Source: Cypionkella sinensis
GTDB taxonomy: Bacteria > Pseudomonadota > Alphaproteobacteria > Rhodobacterales > Rhodobacteraceae
Reading direction: 5' to 3'
DNA length: 64,000 nucleotides
NCBI RefSeq assembly: GCF_042646385.1
Contig: NZ_JBHRTO010000001.1
Span: forward strand, 620,001-684,000
The notes under the pieces were generated by a model. It did no database searches. It was not told the origin of the DNA and saw nothing but the letters and a program-made list of their open reading frames with translations. Numbering within the stretch: the first letter of the stretch is position 1; every line of letters starts with the position of its first letter. Shown here piece by piece: positions 8,769 through 17,214 of the stretch. The position numbers were made by a program, and so were the translations under genes.

Positions 8769-9665
8769 TTAAGAGAACCGCGAGAAAATCAGACCCAGCC
8801 CCAAGACTGCCAGCCCGGCCCCCGCCCAACTGAGCGCCGTTGGCCGCTGCCCAGTGCGCAGCCACAGCAGCGGCAGGATGATTACTGGCGAGGTGGCGGA
8901 AAGCGTCGCGATGATCCCGGTTTGCGAGCCTTGCAGCGCATAGAGGAACAGTGTCATGCCGACCAACAGGCCGACGAAGGCAATGGCGGCGGTCCATAGC
9001 AGCGGCTTGACGGTCAGTTTCGGCGCAGGCGGAGCCAATGGTGTGACGGCAAGTGCGCCCATGACAAGGCCAGAGGCCCCAACGCGAAACAGCGATGCAA
9101 GGTAGGGATCAATGCCTGTCACCATAACTGGGCGGGCAATCAGCGATCCGGCTGCCTGACCAAAAGCGGCCCCCAATCCGAACAGAATGCCGATGATCGC
9201 GGTGCCTTGAAGCGTCTCAAGCCGGTGCGCATTTGCGCTGGGGCGACCGAGGATCGCCAAGGCCACACCGCTGGCGGTCAGCCCGATGCCAAACACTGCG
9301 CGCCAAGGCAGCGCCTCACCCAACAGAGCCCAACCCATCACGGCGGCCATCGGGGCATTCAGGGCAAACACTGCCCCTGCACGACGCGGGCCAATGCGAC
9401 CCACGGCGGCAAAGTTGAGTGTGTCCCCCAATAGGATGCCAACCACGCCAGAAATCGCCAAAGTTATCAGGGCGCCGCGATCCGGCACGCCAAACCCCAC
9501 CGTGGCCAGCACGATCAGCGCCAACAGCAGGGTGACAAACACCTGTCGGATCAGGTTGAAATGAAACGCGCCAAGGCTGCGCACAGCGTCGGCGGCAAAA
9601 AGCCCGGTGGTGGCCCAACAGGTCGCAGTGCCCAAGGCGGCAAGTTCGTGCAAGGGCAGGGCCAT
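8769..9665 (-). CDS. EamA-family (DMT) transporter
   Basis: Inner-membrane drug/metabolite transporter superfamily protein of about 298 residues with two EamA halves (about ten membrane segments by eye). Substrate cannot be told from sequence. The N-terminal half has the typical GDTLNFAAVGRIGPRRAG and A.NAP stretches; the second half ends in a short charged tail. The start at 9665 (MALPLHELAAL) has a GGAG site 8-9 bases upstream and is preferred to the in-frame ATG at 9719, which would add a charged, non-homologous-looking leader. It lies 66 bases downstream of prfC on the same strand. Confidence 0.85.
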   Translation of the reverse strand: MALPLHELAALGTATCWATTGLFAADAVRSLGAFHFNLIRQVFVTLLLALIVLATVGFGVPDRGALITLAISGVVGILLGDTLNFAAVGRIGPRRAGAVFALNAPMAAVMGWALLGEALPWRAVFGIGLTASGVALAILGRPSANAHRLETLQGTAIIGILFGLGAAFGQAAGSLIARPVMVTGIDPYLASLFRVGASGLVMGALAVTPLAPPAPKLTVKPLLWTAAIAFVGLLVGMTLFLYALQGSQTGIIATLSATSPVIILPLLWLRTGQRPTALSWAGAGLAVLGLGLIFSRFS

Positions 9666-9731
9666 CACAAAATCTCCAGAATCTGCCCGATGTTTAGGCA
9701 GATTTCTGGAACACTTCAAGAACGGCGATGC

Positions 9732-11330
9732 TTAAACCATCATTTCCTTGGTCGCGGTCAGCTTGACTTCGGGGTAGTCGCGCTCAATGCGGTCGATGTC
9801 CCATTTCAGCCGGGTCAGGAAAACCGTGTCGCCGTCATTGTCCAAGGCGATATGGCCTTTGTTGACGTTGACGAATTTATCGACCTCGGCCTTTGCCCCA
9901 GACACCCAGCGGGCCGAGGTGAATTGTGACGGCTCAAAGCGGACGGGGAGGGAGTATTCCTGCTCGATCCGGCTGGCCAGCACTTCAAACTGCAACTGGC
10001 CGACGACGCCGACGATAAAGCCCGAACCGATCATCGGCTTGAACACTTTCGCAGCGCCTTCCTCGGCGAATTGCATCAGTGCCTTTTCCAGATGCTTGGC
10101 CTTCATCGGATCGCCCGCGCGCACCACCTGCAGCAGTTCCGGCGCAAACGACGGGATGCCGGTAAAGCGCAAAGCCTCGCCTTCGGTCAGCGCATCGCCG
10201 ATGCGAAGCTGGCCATGGTTCGGGATGCCGATGATGTCGCCCGCCCAAGCCTCCTCGGCCAGTTCACGGTCGGCGGCGAGGAACATCACCGGGTTTGCGA
10301 TGGCCATCTGCTTTTTCGAGCGCACATGCAGCAGTTTCATGCCGCGTTCAAAATGCCCCGAGGCCATGCGCACAAACGCCACGCGGTCGCGGTGCTTGGG
10401 GTCCATATTGGCCTGCACCTTGAACACAAAGCCAGTCACGGGCTGTTCTTCGGGCGCAATCGCGCGTTCCTGCGCCTTTTGCGGCTGTGGTTCCGGGCCG
10501 TATTCGCCCATGCCGTCCATCAGTTCCTTGACGCCAAAGGAATTGATCGCCGAGCCGAACCAGATCGGGGTCAAAGAGCCATTCAGGAAGGCTTTGCGAT
10601 CAAATGCAGGCAGCAATTCGCGCGCCATTTCAAGTTCTTCGCGCAGGGTCTTCAACTGCTCCGGCGCGATGTGATCGGCGAGTTTCGGATCATCCAGGCC
10701 CGAGATCTGGATGGTCTCGGCAACCTTGTTGCGGTCGGCGCGGTCCATGATTTCAAGGCGGTCGTGCAGCAGATCATAAGCGCCGACAAAATCGCGGCCC
10801 ATGCCGATAGGCCAAGATGCTGGCGTCACATCAATCGCCAGATTCTCCTGAATCTCATCAATGATGTCGAAAGTGTCGCGGCTTTCGCGGTCCATCTTGT
10901 TACAGAAGGTCAGGATCGGCAGGTCGCGCATCCGGCAGACCTCGAACAGCTTTTGCGTCTGGCTTTCGACGCCCTTAGCGCCGTCAATCACCATGATCGC
11001 CGCATCCACCGCCGTCAGGGTGCGGTAAGTATCTTCCGAGAAATCCGAGTGGCCGGGGGTATCCACAAGGTTGAAGCGATACTGCCGGAAATCGAACGAC
11101 ATCGCAGAGGCCGAGACCGAAATCCCGCGCTCTTGCTCCATCTTCATGAAGTCAGACCGCGTTCGCCGCGCTTCGCCCTTCGCGCGCACCTGTCCCGCCA
11201 TCTGGATCGCGCCACCAAACAGCAGGAATTTCTCGGTCAGCGTGGTTTTGCCAGCGTCGGGGTGCGAAATAATCGCAAAGGTCCGGCGGCGGGCGATTTC
11301 GGGCGGGAGGGTCGGGCGATTGTCAAGCAT
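9732..11330 (-). CDS. prfC: Peptide chain release factor 3
   Basis: Translational GTPase that recycles release factors 1 and 2 from the ribosome after termination. The 532-residue product has the G1 loop SHPDAGKTT (22-30), the G3 motif DTPGHSDF, the G4 motif NKMD, and the RF3-specific C-terminal domain. Length matches the family. It begins 32 bases after the Hint-domain gene on the same strand, so it may share its transcript. Confidence 0.95.
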   Translation of the reverse strand: MLDNRPTLPPEIARRRTFAIISHPDAGKTTLTEKFLLFGGAIQMAGQVRAKGEARRTRSDFMKMEQERGISVSASAMSFDFRQYRFNLVDTPGHSDFSEDTYRTLTAVDAAIMVIDGAKGVESQTQKLFEVCRMRDLPILTFCNKMDRESRDTFDIIDEIQENLAIDVTPASWPIGMGRDFVGAYDLLHDRLEIMDRADRNKVAETIQISGLDDPKLADHIAPEQLKTLREELEMARELLPAFDRKAFLNGSLTPIWFGSAINSFGVKELMDGMGEYGPEPQPQKAQERAIAPEEQPVTGFVFKVQANMDPKHRDRVAFVRMASGHFERGMKLLHVRSKKQMAIANPVMFLAADRELAEEAWAGDIIGIPNHGQLRIGDALTEGEALRFTGIPSFAPELLQVVRAGDPMKAKHLEKALMQFAEEGAAKVFKPMIGSGFIVGVVGQLQFEVLASRIEQEYSLPVRFEPSQFTSARWVSGAKAEVDKFVNVNKGHIALDNDGDTVFLTRLKWDIDRIERDYPEVKLTATKEMMV

Positions 11331-11362
11331 GGCCGCGCTGTAGCTGAAAGCGGCGCTCAGGT

Positions 11363-12379
11363 CTAGCGTTGCCGCGCGGGTGTGGTGCGAGGCGTCTTGA
11401 ACAGGGCCTCTGGCCCGATGCTGTCCAGAAACTGCCGCCCGGCCTCGGTGCCGAAATGCTGGTTCTGCGACAGGCCCGGAAACCGCGCTTTCACATCCTC
11501 GGCCAGTTCCACCGGCAGGCGATGCACGGTGGCATCATTGACCATCAGGCTTTCGGCGGGCACACCCTCGGCATAGATTATCTCGTGATGATCGAACACG
11601 ATGCTGAAGAAATCGACAAAGCCGCCTTCCTGAATGAACACCGCTTTGCCATCCACCAAATAGCGCGCCTGCACCAGCAATTCAGACGTGGCAATGCCTG
11701 GGGTGCGCTGACGCTGGTAAAGAAACATGCGGTGATGCTGGCTGACCAGCAGATCGCCCGAATTGCCCAAAGTGCCTGCAGTGATCACCACCGGCGCAAA
11801 GGCCCCGACGGCGCGCAGGGTGGTCGAGCCGATCCAGCGGATTTCTTGCCCGCCGTGGTCACGGGTCAGCACCTTGTCGCCGATTTTCAGGGTTTCAATC
11901 GCGCGCTGCTGCCCCGAGGCCAAGGTGATCATCGTGCCGCGCGCAAACGAAACGCACAGCAGATCGGCCAACCCGCTGTCTTGTGGCGCATCATCCACCT
12001 TCAGCAGGGTGTAATCGTTCAAGCCCGACATCGGCGACAGCGGCAGCACGCAGCGTGCGCCGTCGGGTAAGGCGATCAGCACCAAGTCAACCTGATCGCC
12101 GTCGCTGCTCATCATCGTATAGCGTGCATCAAAGCGCAGCGGATCGCCGACTTCGCCAACGGCAGAACCTTCGCCGACGCGCGGCTGCCCCTCGGCCCGT
12201 GTCACCACCAGCCGCAGCGGCTGCTGGCTTTCATCCAGCGTGTAGATATCGCCGGGGCAGACCTCGTCCGGGCCATGCAGGCCGTCGTTGATGTTTACCC
12301 CGTTGATCACATAGATCGCGTCCGCTGGCAGAACCTGACAGGCGTGGCCGGGGGTGGACGGGGTTAGTCGAACTGTCAT
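11363..12379 (-). CDS. Hint-domain (Hedgehog/intein) protein
   Basis: A 338-residue protein whose C-terminal half is a Hint domain of the kind widespread in Rhodobacteraceae: Cys142, then ARGTMITLASGQQRAIETL, the GDKV and RWIG motifs, and HHRMFL. Hint domains self-process proteins in hedgehog and inteins; whether this one is active is unknown. The N-terminal 130 residues resemble nothing I recognise except related Hint-protein leaders (VNINDG, CPGDIYTL). The start at 12379 is chosen because the longer reading frame (12433) adds a non-homologous leader; the ribosome-binding site is weak in either case. It is divergent from the SDR gene across a 180-base gap. Confidence 0.8.
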   Translation of the reverse strand: MTVRLTPSTPGHACQVLPADAIYVINGVNINDGLHGPDEVCPGDIYTLDESQQPLRLVVTRAEGQPRVGEGSAVGEVGDPLRFDARYTMMSSDGDQVDLVLIALPDGARCVLPLSPMSGLNDYTLLKVDDAPQDSGLADLLCVSFARGTMITLASGQQRAIETLKIGDKVLTRDHGGQEIRWIGSTTLRAVGAFAPVVITAGTLGNSGDLLVSQHHRMFLYQRQRTPGIATSELLVQARYLVDGKAVFIQEGGFVDFFSIVFDHHEIIYAEGVPAESLMVNDATVHRLPVELAEDVKARFPGLSQNQHFGTEAGRQFLDSIGPEALFKTPRTTPARQR

Positions 12380-12559
12380 GCTTATAAGGCTACCGTCTAT
12401 GGCTGAACACAGCATATGGCGCGGCGGCGACACAGGCTCAAGCCAGTAGAACGTGCAAATGGGGTGAAAATTTGGCTGTCGGCAAAAAATCTGCCGAAGG
12501 CTAAGTCTTACGCTGCGCCAGATCGGCTGTTAGGTTGGCGCAAACAAGGAGATATAGCG

Positions 12560-13336
12560 ATGGATCTGGGCATTAAGGGAAAGCGCGCGCTGGTCTGTGC
12601 GGCGTCCAAAGGTTTGGGGCGTGGTTGTGCTGTGGCTTTGGCCGAGGCCGGGGTTGATCTGGTGATCAACGCGCGCGGGGCCGAGGCTTTGGAGGCTACA
12701 GCCGCAGAACTGCGCGGCTTTGGCGTGAACGTGGTGGCGGTTGCGGCGGATATCACCTCGGACGAGGGCCGCGCTGCGGTGCTGGCGGCGGCGGGTGATG
12801 TGGATATTCTGGTGACGAATGCCGGTGGGCCGCCCCCCGGCATCTGGTCAGATTGGGAGCGCGCCGATTTCATCAAGGCGCTGGACGCCAATATGCTGAC
12901 CCCGATTGCGCTGATGAAGGCGCTGCTGCCGGGGATGATCGCCAAAGGCTGGGGGCGCGTCGTCAACATCACCTCGCAATCGGTGAAATCGCCGATCCCG
13001 CAGCTTGGCTTGTCGAACGCGGCGCGGGCCGGTCTGACGGGATATGTCGGCGGCACCGCGCGGCAGGTTGCCCCTTTTGGCGTTGTGATCAATAACTTGC
13101 TGCCGGGTATTCATGCGACGGATCGTGCGGTTTCGCTGGATGCGGGCGTGGTCAAGGCGCGAGGCATCACGATGGAAGAAGCACAAGCCGAGCGTTCGGC
13201 AACCATCCCGGCGCGGCGGTATGGCACTGCGGCAGAGTTCGGCGCGACCTGTGCGTTCATGTGCAGCCAATACGCGGGCTATATGATTGGCCAGAACATC
13301 TTGCTGGATGGCGGGGCGATGAACGCGACAATGTGA
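12560..13336 (+). CDS. SDR-family protein lacking the usual catalytic tyrosine
   Basis: A 258-residue short-chain dehydrogenase/reductase fold protein. Seen: the cofactor loop CAASKGLGRG (13-22), NAGG near 90, a serine in VVNITSQS and a C-terminal LLDGG. Where classical SDRs have YxxxK this one reads LSNAARA, so both tyrosine and lysine are replaced. That matches an atypical BKR-like SDR subgroup known to lack the canonical tetrad. It may be a reductase with altered chemistry or a binding protein. The start at 12560 has an excellent AAGGAG site; the longer frame from 12416 is not credible. Confidence 0.85.
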   Translation: MDLGIKGKRALVCAASKGLGRGCAVALAEAGVDLVINARGAEALEATAAELRGFGVNVVAVAADITSDEGRAAVLAAAGDVDILVTNAGGPPPGIWSDWERADFIKALDANMLTPIALMKALLPGMIAKGWGRVVNITSQSVKSPIPQLGLSNAARAGLTGYVGGTARQVAPFGVVINNLLPGIHATDRAVSLDAGVVKARGITMEEAQAERSATIPARRYGTAAEFGATCAFMCSQYAGYMIGQNILLDGGAMNATM

Positions 13337-13387
13337 ACTTGTCGGGGGCAAGCGCCGCTGTTAGGAAAGGCGAGAAAAACCGTCAGG

Positions 13388-14509
13388 ATGATCATGCCCC
13401 CCGCATCTGAGACAGCCGCATCTGCGCTTTTGGACACACCGCACCGTCTTGAAGTGACGGGGTTGACCCGTGCCTTTGCGGCGCGCGCGGTGGTGTCTGA
13501 TGTCTCATTGCAGGTTGCTGCGGGGCAGGTGACGTGCTTGCTTGGCCCTTCGGGCTGCGGCAAATCCACGACGCTGCGGATGATTGCCGGTGTGGAGACG
13601 CCTGATAATGGGCGCATCCAGATCGACGGGCACGACGTGTTTGGGCCAAGTGCGAACCTGCCGCCAGAGGCGCGCGGTGTTGGTTTGATGTTCCAGGATT
13701 TCGCGCTGTTCCCGCATCTGACGGTGGCAGGAAATGTGGCATTTGGTCTGGCAGGCGACAAGGCTGCCAAGATGCGCCGCGTTGATGAACTGCTTGAAAA
13801 GGTGAACCTTTCCGGCTTTGGCGTGAAGCATCCGCACGAACTTTCGGGCGGTGAGCAGCAGCGCGTGGCATTGGCGCGCGCGCTTGCCCCGCGCCCGCGC
13901 GTGATGCTGATGGACGAGCCGTTTTCCGGCCTCGACAACCGCCTGCGCGACGGGATTCGCGACGCCACGCTTGCGGTGTTGAAGGCCGAAGGCGCTGCGG
14001 TGCTGTTGGTAACGCATGAGCCGGAAGAGGCGATGCGGATGGCGGATGAAATCGCCCTGATGCGCGACGGGCGTATCGTGCAGCGCGGCGCGCCCTATAA
14101 TGTGTATAACGCGCCCGTAGATCGCGCGGCGGCGGCATTTTTCAGTGATATCAATGTGATACGGGGTATTTCTAAAGGGGCGCTGACGGAAACACCCTTT
14201 GGCGCTTTTCTGACGCCCGGCCATCTGGATGGCGCTGAAGTGGACATTGTCATCCGTCCCCAGCATCTGAAGATCGACTTTGATCGCGCCGGACGCGGGC
14301 CGTATCCGACCATGTCTGAAGGTACCCCTGCGCGGGGCACGGTGTTGCGCGCGCGCTATCTGGGCCATGCCAGCCTTGTTGAGTTCCGCATGGATTTTGA
14401 CGGCTCGGTCCTGACGGCCTCGGTGCCGGGGGTGTTTCTGCCGAAAGCCGACACGCCGTTGTGGCTGATGATCCGGCGCGACCGTTGCTATGTGTTTCCG
14501 GCCTGCTAG
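13388..14509 (+). CDS. ABC transporter ATP-binding protein (Fe3+/spermidine-type, TOBE-containing), orphan
   Basis: A 373-residue ATPase subunit of the FbpC/PotA class of ABC importers. Walker A is GPSGCGKST (53-61), the signature LSGGEQQ (152-158), Walker B VMLMDEP (172-178), and the switch histidine lies in LLVTHEPEEA. After residue 240 comes a TOBE-like region with IRPQHLKI, typical of importers for iron, polyamine or related substrates. No permease or binding-protein gene is adjacent, so the partner must be elsewhere. An ATG two codons later is an equally possible start. It is convergent with the WYL regulator, with 6 bases between the ends. Confidence 0.88.
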   Translation: MIMPPASETAASALLDTPHRLEVTGLTRAFAARAVVSDVSLQVAAGQVTCLLGPSGCGKSTTLRMIAGVETPDNGRIQIDGHDVFGPSANLPPEARGVGLMFQDFALFPHLTVAGNVAFGLAGDKAAKMRRVDELLEKVNLSGFGVKHPHELSGGEQQRVALARALAPRPRVMLMDEPFSGLDNRLRDGIRDATLAVLKAEGAAVLLVTHEPEEAMRMADEIALMRDGRIVQRGAPYNVYNAPVDRAAAAFFSDINVIRGISKGALTETPFGAFLTPGHLDGAEVDIVIRPQHLKIDFDRAGRGPYPTMSEGTPARGTVLRARYLGHASLVEFRMDFDGSVLTASVPGVFLPKADTPLWLMIRRDRCYVFPAC

Positions 14510-14515
14510 CCTGCT

Positions 14516-15205
14516 TCAACTCTGCTGGCGCAGAGTCTCGGCTTGCAGCCGGGCGTGATAATCGAGCAGGCCGCGACCGGGCTCGTCGGGAAACCGCTCT
14601 CCGGTAGCGGAAACAGCGACGATGCGATCCACCCGAAAGCTGCGAAAATCGCCGCGCACTTCACAAAACGCAGCGAGAGTCGAGATTTTTGCATGTTTCT
14701 CCAGCGCCAACGGCCGGATGTCACGGTGGCTCTCGGTCCCGCGTGGGTCGATATAAGTGATCGTTACCCGCTCGTGTGCCTTGATGGCGCGGCGCAGCAT
14801 CGGCAGGTGTTTCGGCGCGCGATTGTCCAAGGGGCCGGGGAAGGCGAAGAGATCACCGGGGTCTTGCGTCGGCGCGGGCGTCACGGCTGCAATCCGCTTG
14901 GCCAGCGCGCGTGCGGCCTTCGCCAGTGCCGGGTCGCCGCCTTCGCTCGCCAGCCGCAAGCCCAGCCGCAACGCCTCTAACTCCACCGCGTTCAGGATCA
15001 TCGGCGGCAAGGTGATCGGCGCGCGCAGGATGTAGCCCACGCCACGCTCACCCTCGACCGGCAGGCCAGAGGCCATCAGCGTGTTCATGTCGCGCCAAAT
15101 CGTGCGGATCGACACGCCCAGGCGTTCGGAAATTTCCGACGCGCGGTGCAGGCGACCGTCACGCAGGATTTGAATCAGATCGAACAGCCGGTCGGTGCGG
15201 CGCAT
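14516..15205 (-). CDS. WYL-domain transcriptional regulator (YafY/DeoR-like)
   Basis: A 229-residue regulator with an N-terminal winged helix (RLFDLIQILRDGR, then ERLGVSIRTIWRDMNTL, the recognition region) and a C-terminal WYL-type ligand-binding domain (VTITYIDPRGTESHRDIRPL, then FRVDRI). The start at 15205 (MRRTDRLFDL) fits the family; the alternative at 15247 would fall inside the palindromic site described next. It is divergent from tatA across 164 bases. Members of this group often repress themselves and a neighbour; the target here is not known. Confidence 0.85.
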   Translation of the reverse strand: MRRTDRLFDLIQILRDGRLHRASEISERLGVSIRTIWRDMNTLMASGLPVEGERGVGYILRAPITLPPMILNAVELEALRLGLRLASEGGDPALAKAARALAKRIAAVTPAPTQDPGDLFAFPGPLDNRAPKHLPMLRRAIKAHERVTITYIDPRGTESHRDIRPLALEKHAKISTLAAFCEVRGDFRSFRVDRIVAVSATGERFPDEPGRGLLDYHARLQAETLRQQS

Positions 15206-15241
15206 GCGGTGCCTGAATACCAGTTTTGCAGGGAGAGCAAC

Positions 15242-15257
15242 TGACATATAGCTGTCA
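15242..15257. promoter_or_regulatory. Palindromic site TGACA-N6-TGTCA upstream of the WYL regulator
   Basis: TGACA (15242-15246) and TGTCA (15253-15257) form an inverted repeat with a 6-base centre, overlapped by a second palindrome (ATAGCTG-T-CAGCTAT, 15248-15262). It lies 37 bases upstream of the regulator start, where a promoter would be. Sites of TGACA/TGTCA form are what YafY-type regulators bind, so autoregulation is a reasonable inference. tatA begins 113 bases away on the other side. Confidence 0.5.
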
Positions 15258-15369
15258 GCTATCTGGCCGTAAAGCCGCTATCCAAGGCCCATTTCCGGTT
15301 TCATTTCGCGCGGTTCCCTGCCTAAGTCAGTGCCGGACCTGCCGCGTGGCGGCTTTATGGAGGATTATC

Positions 15370-15597
15370 ATGCATCTGAGCCCCTTGCACCTGCTGGTGG
15401 TGGCGATCGTTGTGCTTGTGCTGTTTGGCAAAGGCAAAGTCTCGAACCTGATGGGCGAATTCGGTCGCGGCATCACCGCGTTCAAGAAGGGCGTGTCGGA
15501 TGGCACCACCGAGATCGAAAAAGAAGCGGCGGCCAAGGCTGCACGCGATGTGACCCCGGTGGACGTGCCGGTTGGCACCGATAAAGACAAGGTCTGA
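15370..15597 (+). CDS. tatA: Sec-independent protein translocase subunit TatA
   Basis: A 75-residue TatA/E subunit that forms the pore-like assembly of the twin-arginine pathway in the inner membrane. Seen: a short N-terminal membrane helix (LHLLVVAIVVLVLFG), the FGKGKVSNLMGEFGRGI amphipathic helix and an acidic tail. The start at 15370 has a GGAGG site; the longer frame from 15226 runs back into the divergent promoter region. It is the first gene of tatA-tatB-tatC-DUF815. Confidence 0.95.
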   Translation: MHLSPLHLLVVAIVVLVLFGKGKVSNLMGEFGRGITAFKKGVSDGTTEIEKEAAAKAARDVTPVDVPVGTDKDKV

Positions 15598-15600
15598 GGC

Positions 15601-15618
15601 TTGCGGCTTCGGCCGCAA
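15601..15618 (+). other. Stem-loop with a UUCG tetraloop between tatA and tatB
   Basis: TTGCGGC and GCCGCAA enclose TTCG, giving a 7-base-pair stem closed by the very stable cUUCGg loop. It starts 3 bases after the tatA stop and lacks a T run, so it is more likely an mRNA-stabilising or attenuating element than a full terminator. It could set the high TatA:TatB ratio the pathway needs. Confidence 0.6.
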
Positions 15619-15676
15619 TCTGATGTCTGTCTGATGCAGGGCCGCTAAGGCCGGACGCCGCGAAGGGGCATTCTAG

Positions 15677-16363
15677 ATGTTTGGGGATATCGGCTGGGCC
15701 GAATTGGTGCTGATCGGCATCGTGGCGCTGATTGTGATCGGGCCAGAGGATTTGCCGGATATGTTTCGGCAGTTGGGTCGGTTTACCGCCAAGCTGCGGC
15801 AGATGTCGCGCGAATTCTCACGCGCGATGGAGCAGGCGGCACAGGACAGCGGCGTAAAGGATGTAGCGGATGATCTGAAAGCCGTCACCTCGGCCAAAAG
15901 CCTTGGCTTGAACAAGGTCAAAGAGGCCGCAGATCGGTTCGAAAAATGGGATCCGATCAAGAACGCCGCCAAGCCGACCTCGGCCGCAAGTGTTGGCGCG
16001 CGCCCCGTAGTGACCACGCCTGCCGCGATCCCTGATCCAAACGCGCCAGTCGTTGCCGAAGTGGCCGAAGCCAGTCAGCCAGAACCCAAGATCATCGGGC
16101 CGGAAACTCAGGCCTTGATGGATAAGCAGGCGGCGAAAAAGGCGATCCTTGCCGAAACCGCCGAAAAGTTGAAAGCGGTGGATACTGCTGCGGTGAACAC
16201 TGGCATCGCTGCCAGCAAGGCAGAGGTGAAACCGGCGGTCAAGCCGCGCGTGCGCAAGTCCGTTGCCGCAGCCGAAGTTGTTCCTGCGGAAGTCGCTGCA
16301 GAATCAAAACCTGCTCCAAAGCCGCGCGCCCCGCGCAAGACCAAGAAGGCGGATGAAGCATGA
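15677..16363 (+). CDS. tatB: Sec-independent protein translocase subunit TatB
   Basis: A 228-residue TatB, the receptor partner of TatC. The N-terminus has the membrane helix with GWAELVLIGIVALIVIGPEDLP, the family signature, followed by an amphipathic helix. From about residue 110 it continues as a long Ala/Pro/Lys/Glu-rich tail, roughly twice the length of the E. coli tail region in composition terms and probably unstructured. It overlaps tatC by 4 bases (ATGA). Confidence 0.93.
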   Translation: MFGDIGWAELVLIGIVALIVIGPEDLPDMFRQLGRFTAKLRQMSREFSRAMEQAAQDSGVKDVADDLKAVTSAKSLGLNKVKEAADRFEKWDPIKNAAKPTSAASVGARPVVTTPAAIPDPNAPVVAEVAEASQPEPKIIGPETQALMDKQAAKKAILAETAEKLKAVDTAAVNTGIAASKAEVKPAVKPRVRKSVAAAEVVPAEVAAESKPAPKPRAPRKTKKADEA

Positions 16364-17214
16364 GCCATACGGATGAGGTGGATGCCAGCGCAGCGCCGCT
16401 GATCGAACATCTGAAAGAGTTGCGCAACCGCATCTTGATCTCGGTGGCGGTGTTGGGCGTGGCCTGTCTGGTCGGCTATCTTTTGTGGATTCCGATCTTT
16501 CACGTGCTGTCGATCCCGATGTGCAACGCCATGGCTGATTACGGCCAGAAATGCCAATTCGTGTTGATCAAATTGCAGGAAGGCTTCTTCGTTGCGGTCA
16601 AGATCGCAGTCTGGGCCGGCTTTGCGATGTCTTTCCCGGTGATCGCCTTTCAATTGTGGCGTTTCGTGGCACCGGGTCTTTATCGCAATGAGAAAAGCGC
16701 GTTCCTGCCATTCTTGGTGGCCTCGCCTGCGATGTTCATCGCCGGGGCAGCCTTTGCCTATTTCATGATCCTGCCGGGGGCATTCCACTTCTTCCTGTCG
16801 TATCAGGGTGATTTCTCACAGGCGATGAATCCCGGCGCGCCGCCAGTGGCCCCCTCTATCACCAGCCCTGCGGCAGGCGTGCTTTATCAGGGATCGGTCG
16901 AAAGCTTTCTATCGCTGACCATGCAGTTCATCATGGCCTTTGGCCTGTGCTTCCAATTGCCCGTGTTGCTGACGCTGATGGGTAAGGCGGGGATGATCTC
17001 ATCTGGTGGTCTGCGCGCGACGCGGAAATATGCCGTTGTGGCGATCCTCTCGATTGCCGCCGTGGCAACGCCGCCCGATGTAATGAGCCAGTTGATCATG
17101 TTCTTCGCTGTCTATCCGCTTTACGAGCTTTCGATCTGGCTGATCGCTGGGTTCGAGAAAAAGCGTGAGGCCGAAGCCCGCGCCGATGGCACTTGGGTGG
17201 ACGAAGAAGAATGA
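16360..17214 (+). CDS. tatC: Sec-independent protein translocase subunit TatC
   Basis: Polytopic core of the twin-arginine translocase, which binds the RR signal. The 284-residue product starts with the cytosolic HLKELRNRI motif and has six membrane segments by eye, including a region with MSFPVIAFQLWRFVAPGLY and a late AVATPPDV stretch, all typical. Its stop overlaps the DUF815 start (ATGA). The metallophosphoesterase at 46614 carries a candidate RR signal for this system. Confidence 0.96.
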   Translation: MSHTDEVDASAAPLIEHLKELRNRILISVAVLGVACLVGYLLWIPIFHVLSIPMCNAMADYGQKCQFVLIKLQEGFFVAVKIAVWAGFAMSFPVIAFQLWRFVAPGLYRNEKSAFLPFLVASPAMFIAGAAFAYFMILPGAFHFFLSYQGDFSQAMNPGAPPVAPSITSPAAGVLYQGSVESFLSLTMQFIMAFGLCFQLPVLLTLMGKAGMISSGGLRATRKYAVVAILSIAAVATPPDVMSQLIMFFAVYPLYELSIWLIAGFEKKREAEARADGTWVDEEE

